Positions 22,475-32,259 of a stretch of DNA of 64,000 nucleotides are shown here, piece after piece; position 1 is the first letter of the stretch; every line of letters starts with the position of its first letter. The DNA comes from Effrenium voratum (lineage: Eukaryota; Sar; Dinophyceae; Suessiales; Symbiodiniaceae). Position numbers and translations under genes: made by a program. Where the stretch lies: NCBI GenBank assembly GCA_963377175.1, contig CAUJNA010002724.1, forward strand, positions 153,593 to 217,592, given 5' to 3'. The notes under the pieces were generated by a model, which worked only from the letters and a program-made list of their open reading frames with translations, did not search any database and was not told the DNA's origin.

Positions 22475-24104
22475 TGGGAAGATGATTGGAAGAAGTGCTT
22501 GGCCGCCATTAGAAGGATTCTTGAGCAGAATCACAATTGCCCAGTGACCCTGGTCTGAGTTTGGTCAAACATATTGGCCATTCGGAACAGTGAGTGGTAG
22601 AATCGTAGAACCGGTAGAACGGAATTGGAAGCCTAGATCTCCTCTCAAGAGCTGGCAAGCTTGGATTCGCAAGTGTCAGTTGGCTAGACAAAAATCAACA
22701 GGGAGAATATACCAGGTCAAACAATCGATGAGCTGGCTTTTTTTCCCCGGCCACTTGTTGGGTTCCAAAATGCATTCTGGAACTCCCGCAAGCAGCTATA
22801 TAGCCTTCAAGTGCCATCCACCATCATCTCCGGAGGTGCTGAAAATCAACATGAACCCCCAAAAGCACACATATGACATGTGCAAAGGACCTTATCTTGT
22901 TTTGGGACTCTTCAGTAGGCTCCACGTAAATTCTCTCCCTCGGAATGTGAGTGCGGACATGCGGGTTGGTGACTAGTTTGGGGCGTGCTCCCCCTTTTGG
23001 CACAAACCATTTTGAAGAGCCCCTAGTTCTGAAATATGGGATGTGTCGTTTTTAGGGTGTCCACGGAAAAAAGAGTGTGTTTTTTTCCTGTTGGTTTCCT
23101 CCACAACCACAGCAATAAAAGTCCTCAAGAAAGACACACCCCATGTTTCAACTTGCCCTTTCCATCGAGGGCGTATTGACCCGGTGGCTCAGAGCCAGTT
23201 TCGCTCGGTCGCTGCGGGTATCTCTGCAGCCCTGCAAATGGTCAGTCGCTGGCTTCTTAGCAAATGAGCGATGGGGAGAATCAAAGACGCCCGCCGGGAG
23301 AATCAACAATATCTGACCATTTTCTGAAATGGCGCCACGCAACCGAACACCACACACCTTTCTTCCAACATGCCAATGCAAACGACTTTCGAATCACGGC
23401 TCAATCGGGCCCAGAGAACGGGTGTTGAATCCGAGTCCGGAAATTGAACCAGAAAATACTATCATATTGTGGCCCCTTAGAACACATGTCGGCTAATGGT
23501 TCCCACCAAAAGCAAGAGGGGAACCATTTTTAACACCCAACGAGCTGTAGCTGGGTCCATTAAAGTGGTTTCATGGATTACTTACCCCCCTTTGAGAGCC
23601 CTGAGGTCCGACCAAGGCTTAACGAGGCTGGACTCAGTGCTTAGCACTCGGTAGTACCTCAAAACCAGGAATACCTTGCCTCCAGGAAACTTGCCAAGTT
23701 GAGAAAACTATTCTCATTGTAACTCAAGCCGCAGCCACGCTTTTTTTTTTACCACTGGATCTCAACATCAAATGCGGCAAATCGCCTTTTTCCAGCAATT
23801 CTTGAGGCCCTTATATGCTGAGACCTTTGCTCTGGCCTTAGTGCGACATTTGCGGTTGATGCCTACCCACCTACTCATATCCGAGCTTTGTGGATTCCCT
23901 ACCCGCCCGGAATACACTTCGTTCCTGGCCAACAAAACTGCACAAGCAGTCACTCCGGGGAGAGGGACCCCCTCCTCCCAAACAAGGCGGGGTAGAAGTA
24001 GTCCATGATGGTTGCATTTTCAGTCCATTAATCAAAGTCGTTGCATTTTGAGGGCTTCTCAAAATTGCTTGCAGTGCGGAATTGGACACTCCTGGAAAAC
24101 ACCC

Positions 24105-24200
24105 TCTCACTTCCTGCGTGGATTGGCCAACAAAAAGTAACCAAACTTTGATTTGCCAGTAAGGTCAAAACCCACAAAGCGTCAAGTCCAGGAACTCGGG
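24105..24200 (+). repeat. MITE family E, copy 3
   Basis: CTCACTTCCTGCGTGGATTG at the left, GTCCAGGAACTCGGGG at the right. Located in the intron just past the zinc-finger exon. Confidence 0.8.
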
Positions 24201-24311
24201 GCCTCAGGGCACGATTCTTTCAATGTCATGTCAGTGGCCCCCATGTCCTTCCGGCGCGCGCTTGAACCCCCGAACGCACCCCCCGGGCGCGCGTAAGCGC
24301 GTGGAAAGCGC

Positions 24312-24413
24312 CTGGCGGTTGCAGCCGTCGCAGGCGTAGTGCTCGTGGGGTGTGGCGTAGAGCCGCAGCGGGTGCTCCTGGGCGTGGCAGCAGGAACCCA
24401 CCCGTTGTCTCAC
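24312..24413 (-). CDS. zinc-finger exon, first half of a C1/DC1-like or ZZ-like domain
   Basis: 102 nt, phase 0 at both ends, between CACAAG|GTG and CCAG|GCG (GC donor). It reads SCCHAQEHPLRLYATPHEHY then ACDGCNRQ. The C..HPL....TPH..Y.CDGC pattern is the first half of a C1/DC1-like zinc-binding module. The CxxC of CDGC and the CxxC pairs of exon 21522-21587 would make one folded domain. The exon is preceded by a 126-nt putative intron that is mostly MITE family F (24425-24534). The start of the 102-nt span is less certain; an alternative acceptor (CGCCCAG|GAG) would shorten it to 24377. Strand and frame look secure. Confidence 0.65.
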
Positions 24414-24539
24414 CTTGTGCGAGAGGTGCAGGGAACGAGAAATGAAATGACCCTTTGATACCATCCAATTGGTGGTTTTCTTTGAGGGGACCCCTGGCTT
24501 CATTCCCACATGCCCTACTGAGCACCGACAAGTCATTTC
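24414..24539 (-). mobile_element. putative introner: MITE family F copy 3 filling a 126-nt intron
   Basis: The minus-strand exon 24540-24640 (phase 0 end, ACTGAG|GAAATG) and exon 24312-24413 (phase 0 start, CACAAG|GTG) are separated by exactly 126 nt. Family F spans about 24425-24534 of it, with GTGCTCAGTAGGG near one end and CCCTGCACCTC near the other. This implies a GA-AG intron. A GT inside the element end is an alternative donor but breaks the phase. Confidence 0.5.
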
Positions 24540-24640
24540 CTCAGTGGTTCGGCTAGAAACTGTTTGAACTTTTTGTGCTTCCCCGGGAGTGAGTACGGGG
24601 ACCCCTGCTTTCCCCCTATTGTCCGCCCAGCTTTCAGCAT
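24540..24640 (-). CDS. exon upstream of the zinc-finger exons
   Basis: 101 nt from a CCAATCAG|AT acceptor to ACTGAG|GA. Reads AESWADNRGKAGVPVLTPGE, then AQKVQTVSSRTTE, open and in phase with the next exon across a 126-nt putative intron. Polar, possibly a linker. No family recognised. A fragment of family F lies immediately upstream on minus (24645-24715). This is probably the same gene as 24312-24413. Confidence 0.45.
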
Positions 24641-24718
24641 CTGATTGGAATGCGAAATGCCGGGAACCCTGAAGACAACACTTGCTGTTTCGAAGGCAGG
24701 GAATGAGGGACACCAACC

Positions 24719-24816
24719 ACTCACTTCCTGACTGGATTGGCCAGAACAAGTAACCAAGCGTTGTTGTTTGCCACGGATTGAAATGGCCAAAACCCAAAAG
24801 TTTACAGTCCATGAAA
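24719..24816 (+). repeat. MITE family E, copy 4
   Basis: CACTCACTTCCTGACTGGATT at the left, TTTACAGTCCATGAAACC at the right (right inverted end mutated). Confidence 0.75.
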
Positions 24817-24839
24817 CCATGTTGGGTGACGCGTTCATC

Positions 24840-24945
24840 TTCCTGATTCAGGGAATGAGGGAATGACTAAAGCATGCTGGCGGTTTCCCGTACATCCCTT
24901 TCCGGTTCATTCCCAACACCCTGACTGAGAACCAAGGCAAGGCAA
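24840..24945 (+). repeat. MITE family F, copy 4
   Basis: CAGGGAATGAGGGAATGAC at the left and GGTTCATTCCCAACACCCTG then ACTGAGAACCAAGGCAAG at the right. Diverged from copies 1-3. Confidence 0.65.
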
Positions 24946-25229
24946 AAAAACACCTCCTGACCTATGCCTGTCCAACCCCGCCCCTGAAGCGCCCGCTGCC
25001 TGTAACGATTGCGCCAGTGAAAACATGACCTCGTCCACCAAAAGAACATGGAAACCACCATTTTTTTTGGGGGGGGGTGCACAACTCTTTTCAGAAATCC
25101 CCCATTTTCCCAGGGCTTTGCCAACTCTCTGCAGGTCCTCTTCGGAAACTACCCTCCCGTTTTTGCTTGTTTGGCTTTCTCAAGGCTGCTTGGTTGTTGG
25201 TAGTCGGCAGTGTTGATCCAGTGGAGGTG

Positions 25230-25930
25230 CTTTTTTATGGAAACACACTTCTTTAAACAAATTCCAATTTAAAATGGAATCTCAAGTGGAACTCTCGTGT
25301 GTATATATATATATTAATCATGTGTGAAGACATATGTTGGAAAGAAACTCCTGCTTACAGTCCAACTTGAAAAGGACTAGTTACTGTTTAAATTCCACAT
25401 TAATCAAATGCTACGTCAACTCGAATTAATTGTGATGTTCTATTTCGCGAGGAGTTCTATGGAACTCCAAATTTAATATTGAACTTCCAACTGGATTCGG
25501 AATATGCATTTCCGTATTGAGGCCTCGGTGAACATGTGAATTTAGAGTATCATCACTAAGACTGTGCCGCACAGTTTTTGCTGACCATTGTAGTGCTGGG
25601 GGCTAGGTGAACACGCGATTGTGCGACCTCTAATTTATTTTCTACTTAATATACTCTACATGTTTTACATAAATTCCTACTGAGTTCGAACGGAACTTGA
25701 TAAGGGCATCAACTTCACCCATGATTTCATTTCAGAATAATGTTGCTTACAAATCAGGTAGCGGTTGAATTCATTTGTTTTAAAGATTGGGACCCCTGCA
25801 TTCGTTCCCAATGTTCGAACATCTACTTATTATGTATTATATGTATGCAATGTTTAACTAAATTCAAGTAGATTGTAAACAAGCAATAATCCAATCAGAC
25901 TCTCCTTTAACAATATGATTCGAGTCAAAA
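25230..25930. other. AT-rich island of about 700 bp
   Basis: Clearly more AT-rich than the surroundings, with stops in all frames and none of the MITE families. It contains AATTCCAATTTAAAATGGAA (partly palindromic) and a TATATATATATA run. Origin unknown: an old insertion or a structural region. Confidence 0.5.
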
Positions 25931-27106
25931 GCCGAAATCCGCCGAATCCAGTCGAGCGTGTAGATGGCAGTCCGCAACTTGGTCTTCCTTCGGGATCTCT
26001 TATCAAAGCCGAAGGCTTTTGGGACTTTTCCAGTGTTTTTTGTCTTTCGTGCTAAAAATCTGCGTTTCGCCTAGGTCTCTAGGCGGGGGCGGTGGGGGTG
26101 GGGGTCACGGGGGGGGGGGGGGTTCGCCCGGACGCGCAGGATCTGGATCCCCAGCATCATCAGGATTATCTTGTTGCCATGAGTTTGTCCCTTTTTTTTT
26201 GTAGTGGTGTTTTGCTGTTTCAAGCGATGTTGGAATTGGCCTCTTAGGGGTTGGGTAGGGCCAAGTGCAGTGATACTTTGAGGAACTGTTTGAACTTGCA
26301 AAATTGAGTGTTTTTTGCAATTCCCCACCTGTACAGAGCAGTTGCTGCGAAACATCCCCTGCATTATCATACTTTTGGAAGTGTATTTTCAGGGTATTTG
26401 AGGGGGTTGCTAGTAATGGTGTTTGATGGTTGCTTTTGGGAAATATTGAAAAACCCTGTTTTTTTGCACTTTTGCGGCCAGCCGGCTGCATTCTCAGCAT
26501 TCCACACATCTCTGGCATTTTCTGTGTTTGGTCAATGTTGCGTGTCTGAAAGTCTTAAAATCTTGAGCGCGAGAAGATTGGGTCTGTTCCTGTAAGTTGT
26601 ATGGTTGCATCCCTTGCATGTGCCAAGAAGGCCTTGTTGCACTTACAAAAACATGGGGCCTTGCTTTTTATTCCCTTTCGGGGGTGGTTTAACGAGTAGA
26701 CCCTAGTGTCTGCAGCCGAGGCGTTGTTTGTTCTCCCTCAACATGTTAAGAGCCCGATGTGACCTAGGCAAAAAGACGTCTTTTTCCCTACCCCAAATTC
26801 AAGGCACCCTGCAGCCGGCGTCAGAGGGGCGTTGTTTGTTCTTCTTCCACGCGTGAAGAGCCCCACGTGACATCAGCCCCAGTTTATTAATAGGGGGCTG
26901 TCCACTGGCATCGGCGGATCGCATGGGGATTTCAATACACGCTACACAGGATGTCCTTTCCAACATAATAATCCTTACACATCAAGTAAGCGAGTGCAAA
27001 CTAAGACAACGCAAACTTGCCTGCACAAGCAAAACAAAATATAGCAACAAGTGCACTGCCACAGTCCCCTCTTCCTTTGTAGGGTAGGCTGCAAATGAAA
27101 CAGAAA
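25931..27106. other. non-coding stretch
   Basis: Holds G-rich tracts (26082-26122) and a two-copy repeat (26716-26880). No exon is supported. Confidence 0.45.
26716..26880 (+). repeat. two-copy repeat of about 60 bp
   Basis: GGCGTTGTTTGTTCTCCCTC .. AAGAGCCCGATGTGAC and GGCGTTGTTTGTTCTTCTTC .. AAGAGCCCCACGTGAC, offset by about 100 bp. Confidence 0.8.
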
Positions 27107-27213
27107 TTGCTGGTGCTCAGTACGGAACGCCCCGGGTTTTGGGAATGCACCTGCGGCAGCCACAAGGAATGGCTTATGGTGGTTCATTCCCTCATTCCAT
27201 GCATTTCAGCAAG
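27107..27213 (-). repeat. MITE family F, copy 5 (inverted)
   Basis: TTGCTGGTGCTCAGTACGG at one end and CATTCCCTCATTCCATG then CATTTCAGCAAG at the other. It lies about 13 bp past the proposed stop codon of the CULT gene. Confidence 0.7.
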
Positions 27214-27225
27214 AGAACCACTGGT

Positions 27226-27300
27226 TCAGGTTCCCTGCGAAGGCTTCTGCTTTTCCGAGCCCCGCTCGCGCAAGTTAACGAGAACCAGGATGACTTTCTC
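27226..27300 (-). CDS. CULT-domain gene, last exon with stop
   Basis: 75 nt after the acceptor GGACCTAG|GAG, in phase 0 with the previous exon. Reads EKVILVLVNLRERGSEKQKP and then SQGT followed by TGA at 27226-27228. The VILVLVNLRERG segment looks like a genuine protein end. The acceptor is supplied by the inverted end of MITE family M copy 2. The stop assignment is an inference; a downstream splice before TGA cannot be excluded. Confidence 0.6.
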   Translation of the reverse strand, partial: EKVILVLVNLRERGSEKQKPSQGT

Positions 27301-27426
27301 CTAGGTCCTCCAGTAGAGAGGTTAGTGGAGAGGTTAGAATAAGCGCACCCTTATTTCTGTAGTCTAGTTTAGTAGGGGGACCCTCCCAAAAAAGAAAAAA
27401 GGTGAGAAAGTGCACTACTGGGGGAC
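27301..27426 (-). mobile_element. introner: MITE family M copy 2 forming a 126-nt GT-AG intron
   Basis: The element (inverted ends GGTCCTCCAGTAG and CTACTGGGGGACC, 27304-27427) coincides almost base for base with a GT-AG intron on the minus strand: CACTGG|GTCCCCCAG at the donor and GGAGGACCTAG|GAG at the acceptor. Both flanking exons are open and join in phase 0. Copies at 21647-21760 and 36551-36676 show it is a dispersed repeat, so the intron is a transposable element insertion. Confidence 0.75.
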
Positions 27427-27585
27427 CCAGTGGTTTTCGCCCGGCTGGCTCCAAACCTCGGGCTCTCCTTGGGACACGTCAGCGCCGGCGTTCGGCACGC
27501 CGACGACCCGGCGGCGGCTTTCCGCTCTCGGAGGTGCCTCACAGCTCGAGGCTTGCAGCTCGCTTGCAGCAAAGACAGCAACCGG
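27427..27585 (-). CDS. CULT-domain gene, exon after the CULT domain
   Basis: 159 nt (53 codons) from acceptor GTTTCTCAG|CCG to donor CACTGG|GTC, phase 0 at both ends. Reads AVFAASELQASSCEAPPRAE, then RRVVGVPNAGADVSQGEPEV, then WSQPGENHW. Low-complexity A/E/S/P-rich, as expected of a linker or tail after the folded domain. It joins the exon at 28632-28725 if that one ends at GGCAAG|GAG (a GA donor). Two other frames are open for part of the block, but only this one stays open and joins the next exon in phase. Confidence 0.6.
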
Positions 27586-27599
27586 CTGAGAAACCCATC

Positions 27600-28631
27600 A
27601 AACCGGGAAATTGTCCAGGAAATCGCCCAAACAGGCGGCTTTTGTGGGTGTTTTACTGATTTTTTGGAGAATGTTCTGGAGATGGCAAAGCACAACTTGT
27701 TGCTGGTCGAAAGTTAAGGTTAGGTAAGTCTGGTGCAACGATGACTCTAGTTTCAAAGCGCATGGGAAAAGGGGCTTCGTTTTGGCACGGGTCACGGGTT
27801 TCCCCAAATCCAAAGTTGCCAGATGTACTGGTGTTTTCCATTGAACGGATGGCTATTTTTTGGAGGTTCGCTTGAAAGGGAAATGGCTCAGAAACCCTGT
27901 TTGGGGGCTCCACCATTTGGTCGGCAAGTTACATCGATTCAACTGGATCCAAAGGCCTTCATGGCTTTCGCCCGCGGGTTGTTGAGCGATCCAAAATCTC
28001 GTGGATCGTTGAGTTTCCCCGGGTTTGTTTGCTAGATCCCTCATTTGGAGATAACTTGAAGCTCACTTCCTGAGTGGATGGGCCAAATACCAATAAGGGT
28101 GTGGGTCAAAGTTGAAGCGAAGGGTACAGCAGGTTTTAGTCATTGTTCCCATTTCCCAGGGTGCCTATTTGTGACCCACACCCCTAAAGTTCTCTTCCCA
28201 AAGCCCCCGAACGCAGGGAGCGAGGACGACACACCTGCACCAAAACCTACCAGCTTACTTCTGCAGTGCTGTTTGTTTCTTCAAAAAATGATGGCTGAAA
28301 AGAATGGGGAAGCAAGCCCTAGACCATTGAGGTGTCGTTCTTAAGGGACCCCCTTTTGGTTTTAAAGGGGAAGCCAAAAGGAAAACAAAGGGAAACCAAC
28401 CATTTTGCGTTTGTTCCATCTGTTTTGAGGCAACCCCTTCTCCAAAAAACCGTACCTGCAACAACAAAAAGAAAGAAGCACACCACACTCCTTCGGAGTT
28501 ATACCCTTCCTCCCACTAACATGCACCTGACAAGGGGTCCCTACAAGAGGAGATTGATCTTCCAGGTACCCTCCCACAGGTGCTAAGTTAGTGGGAGAGA
28601 GGGTGTCTGTTTGGAGTTGCCCATTTGGCTC
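27600..28631. other. intron DNA of the CULT gene
   Basis: About 1 kb between exons. Contains the left half of a family E copy (28059-28095, CTCACTTCCTGAGTGGATGG). No other exon seen. Confidence 0.45.
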
Positions 28632-28725
28632 CTTGCCACCCGCTCCGTCTTGCGCCCGAAGCTGCCGCCAGATCAGGCCCCAGAAGAGCGCCGCCTGGCC
28701 GCGGCCGCCGGAGCGGTTCCAAGAC
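28632..28725 (-). CDS. CULT-domain gene, exon with the C-terminal FWGLI motif
   Basis: About 94 nt from acceptor CCTGCAG|G to a proposed GGCAAG|GAG donor. Reads SWNRSGGRGQAALFWGLIWR then QLRAQDG. FWGLI is the C-terminal signature of the CULT domain (FWGL in cereblon). The first base completes an Arg codon begun by the exon at 31020-31086 (..AG plus G..), so the phases fit exactly across an intron of about 2.3 kb. A GT donor eight bases upstream (GCGG|GTGG) is an alternative end. MITE family F copy 1 sits 48 bp upstream of the acceptor. Confidence 0.65.
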
Positions 28726-28772
28726 CTGCAGGTCCCAGCGGATTTCCGGAGGAACGAATGGAAAAGAAAAAA

Positions 28773-28893
28773 CTTGCTGGTGTTCAGTAGGAAATGAGAA
28801 ATGGAACGACCCCTATAAAACCGTCCAACTGGTTGTTTCTTTTTGAAGGGAATCCTTGGGGTTATTCCCACATTCTCTACGTAGCACCAGCAA
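28773..28893 (+). repeat. MITE family F, copy 1 (best preserved ends)
   Basis: Long inverted ends: TTGCTGGTGTTCAGTAGG at the left and CTACGTAGCACCAGCAA at the right, 121 bp. It resides in the CULT gene intron close to the acceptor of the next exon. Confidence 0.9.
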
Positions 28894-29130
28894 AATCCGT
28901 GGGTCGCGAGGCTTCATTTTGCCCAGGGAAACCCCTTCACAAGTTGTCCGGGAACATGGGATCCTTATTGCCATGGGATCCTTGAGGCTCACTTGCCCCG
29001 GAGACCCAGCCCAAAGGGAATTGGACACCCCAAAAACAAAAAACCCAGCCCTTGACAACCATCGGACCCAGGGAAAGTTGTACATACATACTTATTTAAA
29101 GTGGCTATGTGGTGGCTGTGTACTTATATA

Positions 29131-29140
29131 TTATTATTAT

Positions 29141-29171
<31 letters not shown>

Positions 29172-29172
29172 G
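29131..29172. repeat. (TAT)n/(TA)n microsatellite
   Basis: TTATTATTATTAT, then TATATATATATATATATG and TATGTATGTATG. Confidence 0.85.
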
Positions 29173-29226
29173 CGTACACACTCCGTTTCCCCCTATCTAG
29201 CTAGACTCTCAAACTGGTTCTAACTG

Positions 29227-29449
29227 TTGGTTTTGATCCGTAAGCCATCTGCGCGTGGAGTCGGCACAACATCCGCAGCACTTCGGCCTGGTCGTCTCCT
29301 TCGGCCAGGGAGTGTGACTATTTGCAAGCAGCAGCGCCCGTGTGACTGGGTTGTGTCTCCAGGCCACATTCCAAGGAAAGAAGTTGCGCTGCTTGGGCTG
29401 ACTCTTCCAGAAGCACACTGAGTTCCAGCAAGCAGGTGTGCAGCTGGGT
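29227..29449 (-). pseudogene. coding-like block with an internal TAG inside the CULT gene intron
   Basis: After a TTTTTGGCAG acceptor-like site the minus frame reads TQLHTCLLELSVLLEESAQA, AQLLSLECG, then a TAG. The same frame continues SLAEGDDQAEVLRMLCRLHA then QMAYGSKP. Both halves look helical and protein-like. It lies between two exons that already join in phase within the CULT domain, so it cannot belong to that transcript. It may be an exon relic, a nested gene piece or a chance frame. Confidence 0.35.
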
Positions 29450-29459
29450 CTGCCAAAAA

Positions 29460-30828
29460 GATCCAATTGTACCTGGCTGGTGGCAGCAGCAGCTGTGATG
29501 CATCCTCATCCCCAGGTGCATCCACGAACATGAAATCTGACTGAGGGGAAGCTATTTTCCTTTAAAAGGGACCCCCTGGTGGGTTCTGTGCTCTATCCAG
29601 TGTGACTGACGAGATCATCCTGCAACCACCCTAAACTGGTTTTAGAAAACGTGGTCAATGTTCAACCTGGGAGTAAAACCTTTTCTGTCATCATGCGAGT
29701 AGAGCACAAATGCATGTCGCCAAACGTTGACCTAAAATCTGAGGTGTCTAATACCTTGTTTTTTCCTGGTGGTAGTGTTTTGAGGGTAGTGGAAACCATC
29801 CCATAGATACTGTTTTGTTTACTGTTTGTAGGCCAGCTGGAATCTAATAACTTGGTCGGCCCTCCATTTACAACAAACGGAACGGCACAAATTTTACGGG
29901 CAGTGGCTTCAAGGTGGGGAGGAGTGGAGAGCCAGGTACAGCCAAGGAGCTGATGCACCCCGAGTCTTTTTTGCTTCTTTAATGCAAAATGTGAAGCTGC
30001 AAGCAACAGAACAACACTTGGTTCATATGGGTATGGGTCAAAATTAAACCACCAGAGGACCGCTGGTTTTAGTCTTTGTTTCCATTTACCAGGGTTGCAT
30101 TTGGGGTACCTATTTTGAAACCCACACCCATATCTGGGTCATGCCCGGAACGGCCATCGGTTTGGATCCAAACATCTGACGTATTTCAGGACTCCAGTTC
30201 CACGTGATGCGCTGCTCGCACATGCTTGAGGAAATTTATAGGTGTCCCATCCCTATGACAATTGTCATTGCTCACAACAAATGGCAACCTCAAACCCAAA
30301 TTTGCACAATGAATCAGGTTGTTCTTCTTCTTCCGCTTGCGTAAGGTGATGCTTAACACCTGCCTTCAAAAGGGCATATGATACCCCGGATGAATCAAGT
30401 TGTTGGTTTGTTAAGGGCTGTGTTCCTCGCTCCCTCTTGAATGGGTCACCCCGCAAAAAACAAAAATCAGGGGTTTCATCCGGTGTCTCCCGCCAAAGGA
30501 CCCAAACATTCTAGGGGTTGATTGCCCATTCTTCTCAACCATCGTTCTTTGCAAAAACCAGCTGTTTCCGCAGGGTTTTGGGCACGGAAAACCAGCTTTT
30601 TTGAAAGAAGGATGCCTGGAAAGAATGGACACGGAAGGTACCCCTCGAGACACAAAAGGTCATCCTCCCTCAAAGGGTTGCCATGGCACTTGTGGGACCT
30701 GGAAGATCCACTTCCTCTTCAAGTGGCCCTCCGTCGAGAGCCATGGCAACCTGGGAGGGAGGGTAACCTTTTGGACCCCTGGACGAAACATGGTCGCCAA
30801 ATCTGGCAAAAACCAAAAGGCTCAACAC
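29460..30828. other. intron DNA of the CULT gene
   Basis: No exon supported. Contains short fragments resembling other repeats (GTGGGTCAAA.TTAAA, CTTTCCAGG words near 30600) and no microsatellite of note. Confidence 0.45.
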
Positions 30829-30937
30829 AATTTCTGAGTGGATGGGCCAAAACCGTCAGATGTTTGTTTACCACTACAATGGTCTCCCCAAAAGAAGTCT
30901 AAAGTCCCTGATCCCTGAACTCAAGAAGCGAGTCAAA
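30829..30937 (+). repeat. MITE family E, copy 5
   Basis: TTTCTGAGTGGATGGGCCAA at the left, TTTACCACTACAATGGTCTC inside, CCTGAACTCAAGAAGCGAGT at the right. Located in the CULT gene intron about 80 bp past a donor. Confidence 0.8.
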
Positions 30938-31019
30938 GGATATGTAAGGCTACGTTCAGCTACGTTTCTGGGACTTGACAGGCCGCTGGAAGGAGCTCGG
31001 CCACTCGAATGGGACCCAC

Positions 31020-31086
31020 CTGCTCTCGAAGCGCCAGCCCAGGTGAAGTCCGCAACTCCGGCAGATGGCCATGCGCCAGATCCATC
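31020..31086 (-). CDS. CULT-domain gene, exon with the C..CG.HLGWRF zinc knuckle
   Basis: 67 nt between CCTTGAG|GA and GAGAGCAG|GTGGG (a good GT donor). Reads WIWRMAICRSCGLHLGWRFE then S. This is the second zinc-binding knuckle and core of the CULT domain (in cereblon W..A.C..C..H.GW.F). Two bases at each end make split codons. Upstream, WFP-G joins as WFPGWIWRMA, matching the domain's WFPGYxW; downstream, ..AG|G joins to SWNRS. CULT domains bind small ligands in a Trp cage and sit in cereblon-type ubiquitin ligase adaptors and in short free-standing proteins. Which one applies here is unknown. Confidence 0.8.
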
Positions 31087-32198
31087 CTCAAGGGGATTTG
31101 GGGCTCCACTGGTGTTGTCGGTTGGTTCGGATGGGGCCCCCAAAAAAGCGCGAGGACCTTCTATGACTAAGAATGGCTGCCGGAAATGCGAACAGGTTGT
31201 GAAATCCATGAGATTGGTTCACGGCTTTAGGAGAAACGCAGCTTGTACTAGATTGATCAGCGGATTGTACCGGAGAAATATAACTCATGCCAGATTCATC
31301 CTTGGTGTTAAGCCGGACAAAACCTAGCCATGCGAGGATTGTTCGATGGGTGTGAAAGGGAAACACAAATCACCCCAAACAGGGCATGCGCCTGTGATTG
31401 AAAGCTGGTTTCACATTTAATCTTCCACCTGAGCTTGCCCCCTCACACGGACCAACAAGAAGCAAACACACCAATCAAATTCAAGAGGTGCCCGATTCAA
31501 CCAGCCAGCGAAGCGAGCATGATGGGGGCAAATGTGACAAATCAGCACCTGGGCGTGGCCAATGGAAGGATGCCACAAATTCCTGTCAGTTTTCGGGCCG
31601 CAATGCGCTTGTGTGTGCGTGTGTGTGTGTGTGTCAAAATTAGGGGGGGGCTCTTAAATTGTGGCTTTCCTGTTGGTTCCCACTAAGCCCCACCCCAAAA
31701 GGGACCCCCAAAAAAATACCGATATGAACTCAACAGAACCAACAGAACGACACGTCGGCTTCGGAGGGTCACGCAAGTTGCTCGGGACCGCTTTACGGCC
31801 TCCACATATTCAATGATCACGCGAAAACGGGCAGAACATCTGTTTTAACCGACCCACGGAAGAAAAATACAACCCTACAAGTTTGCCAAGGGTTGCCCCA
31901 GAGGGTCCTTTTACCAAGATGAAATCGCTGTCAGGGATTCTAAAGACCCCCACGTTGTTCTGCTAAAGATTCTTCCCAACACACCTGGTGCATAGACTCG
32001 CCTAAGACCCAATCTTTGCTGGAAGGGCAGCTGTGCACGTCCCCATTCCCATTGCCCGGCAGGAATGTAGTAAACGGAAGCCCATTTCAAAGGTCGCCGT
32101 TTCCAGTGAAAACCCCCCCCCCCCCCCAAAAAAAAAAAAAAAAACGCAACGGGTGCTGAAGGCAAGTTGACCCTAGCTGCGTGCTTTCTCCGGCCGTC

Positions 32199-32249
32199 CT
32201 GGAAACCAAGTGGTGCCATCGTCATACTCCCGGCCCTCCGGCTCATGGG
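32199..32249 (-). CDS. CULT-domain gene, exon ending in TTWFPG
   Basis: 51 nt after a pyrimidine-rich acceptor (CCCCCCACTCAG|CC). Reads HEPEGREYDDGTTWFP plus a split Gly codon. TWFPG followed by W.W is the hallmark entry into the CULT core. The donor is CCAG|GACGG, a GA donor, and the acceptor of the next exon is TTGAG|GATGG: both junctions carry AGGA, so the exact cut is ambiguous but the reading is not. The two leading bases CC complete a codon from the upstream exon. Confidence 0.75.
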
Positions 32250-32259
32250 CTGAGTGGGG

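Larger units (their letters stand above)
22150..24104. other. long intron DNA with MITE copies
   Basis: Within the inferred intron between 24312 and 21587. Holds family C copy 3 and family E copy 2. A moderately GC-rich patch at 23150-23400 shows no usable frame. Confidence 0.45.
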
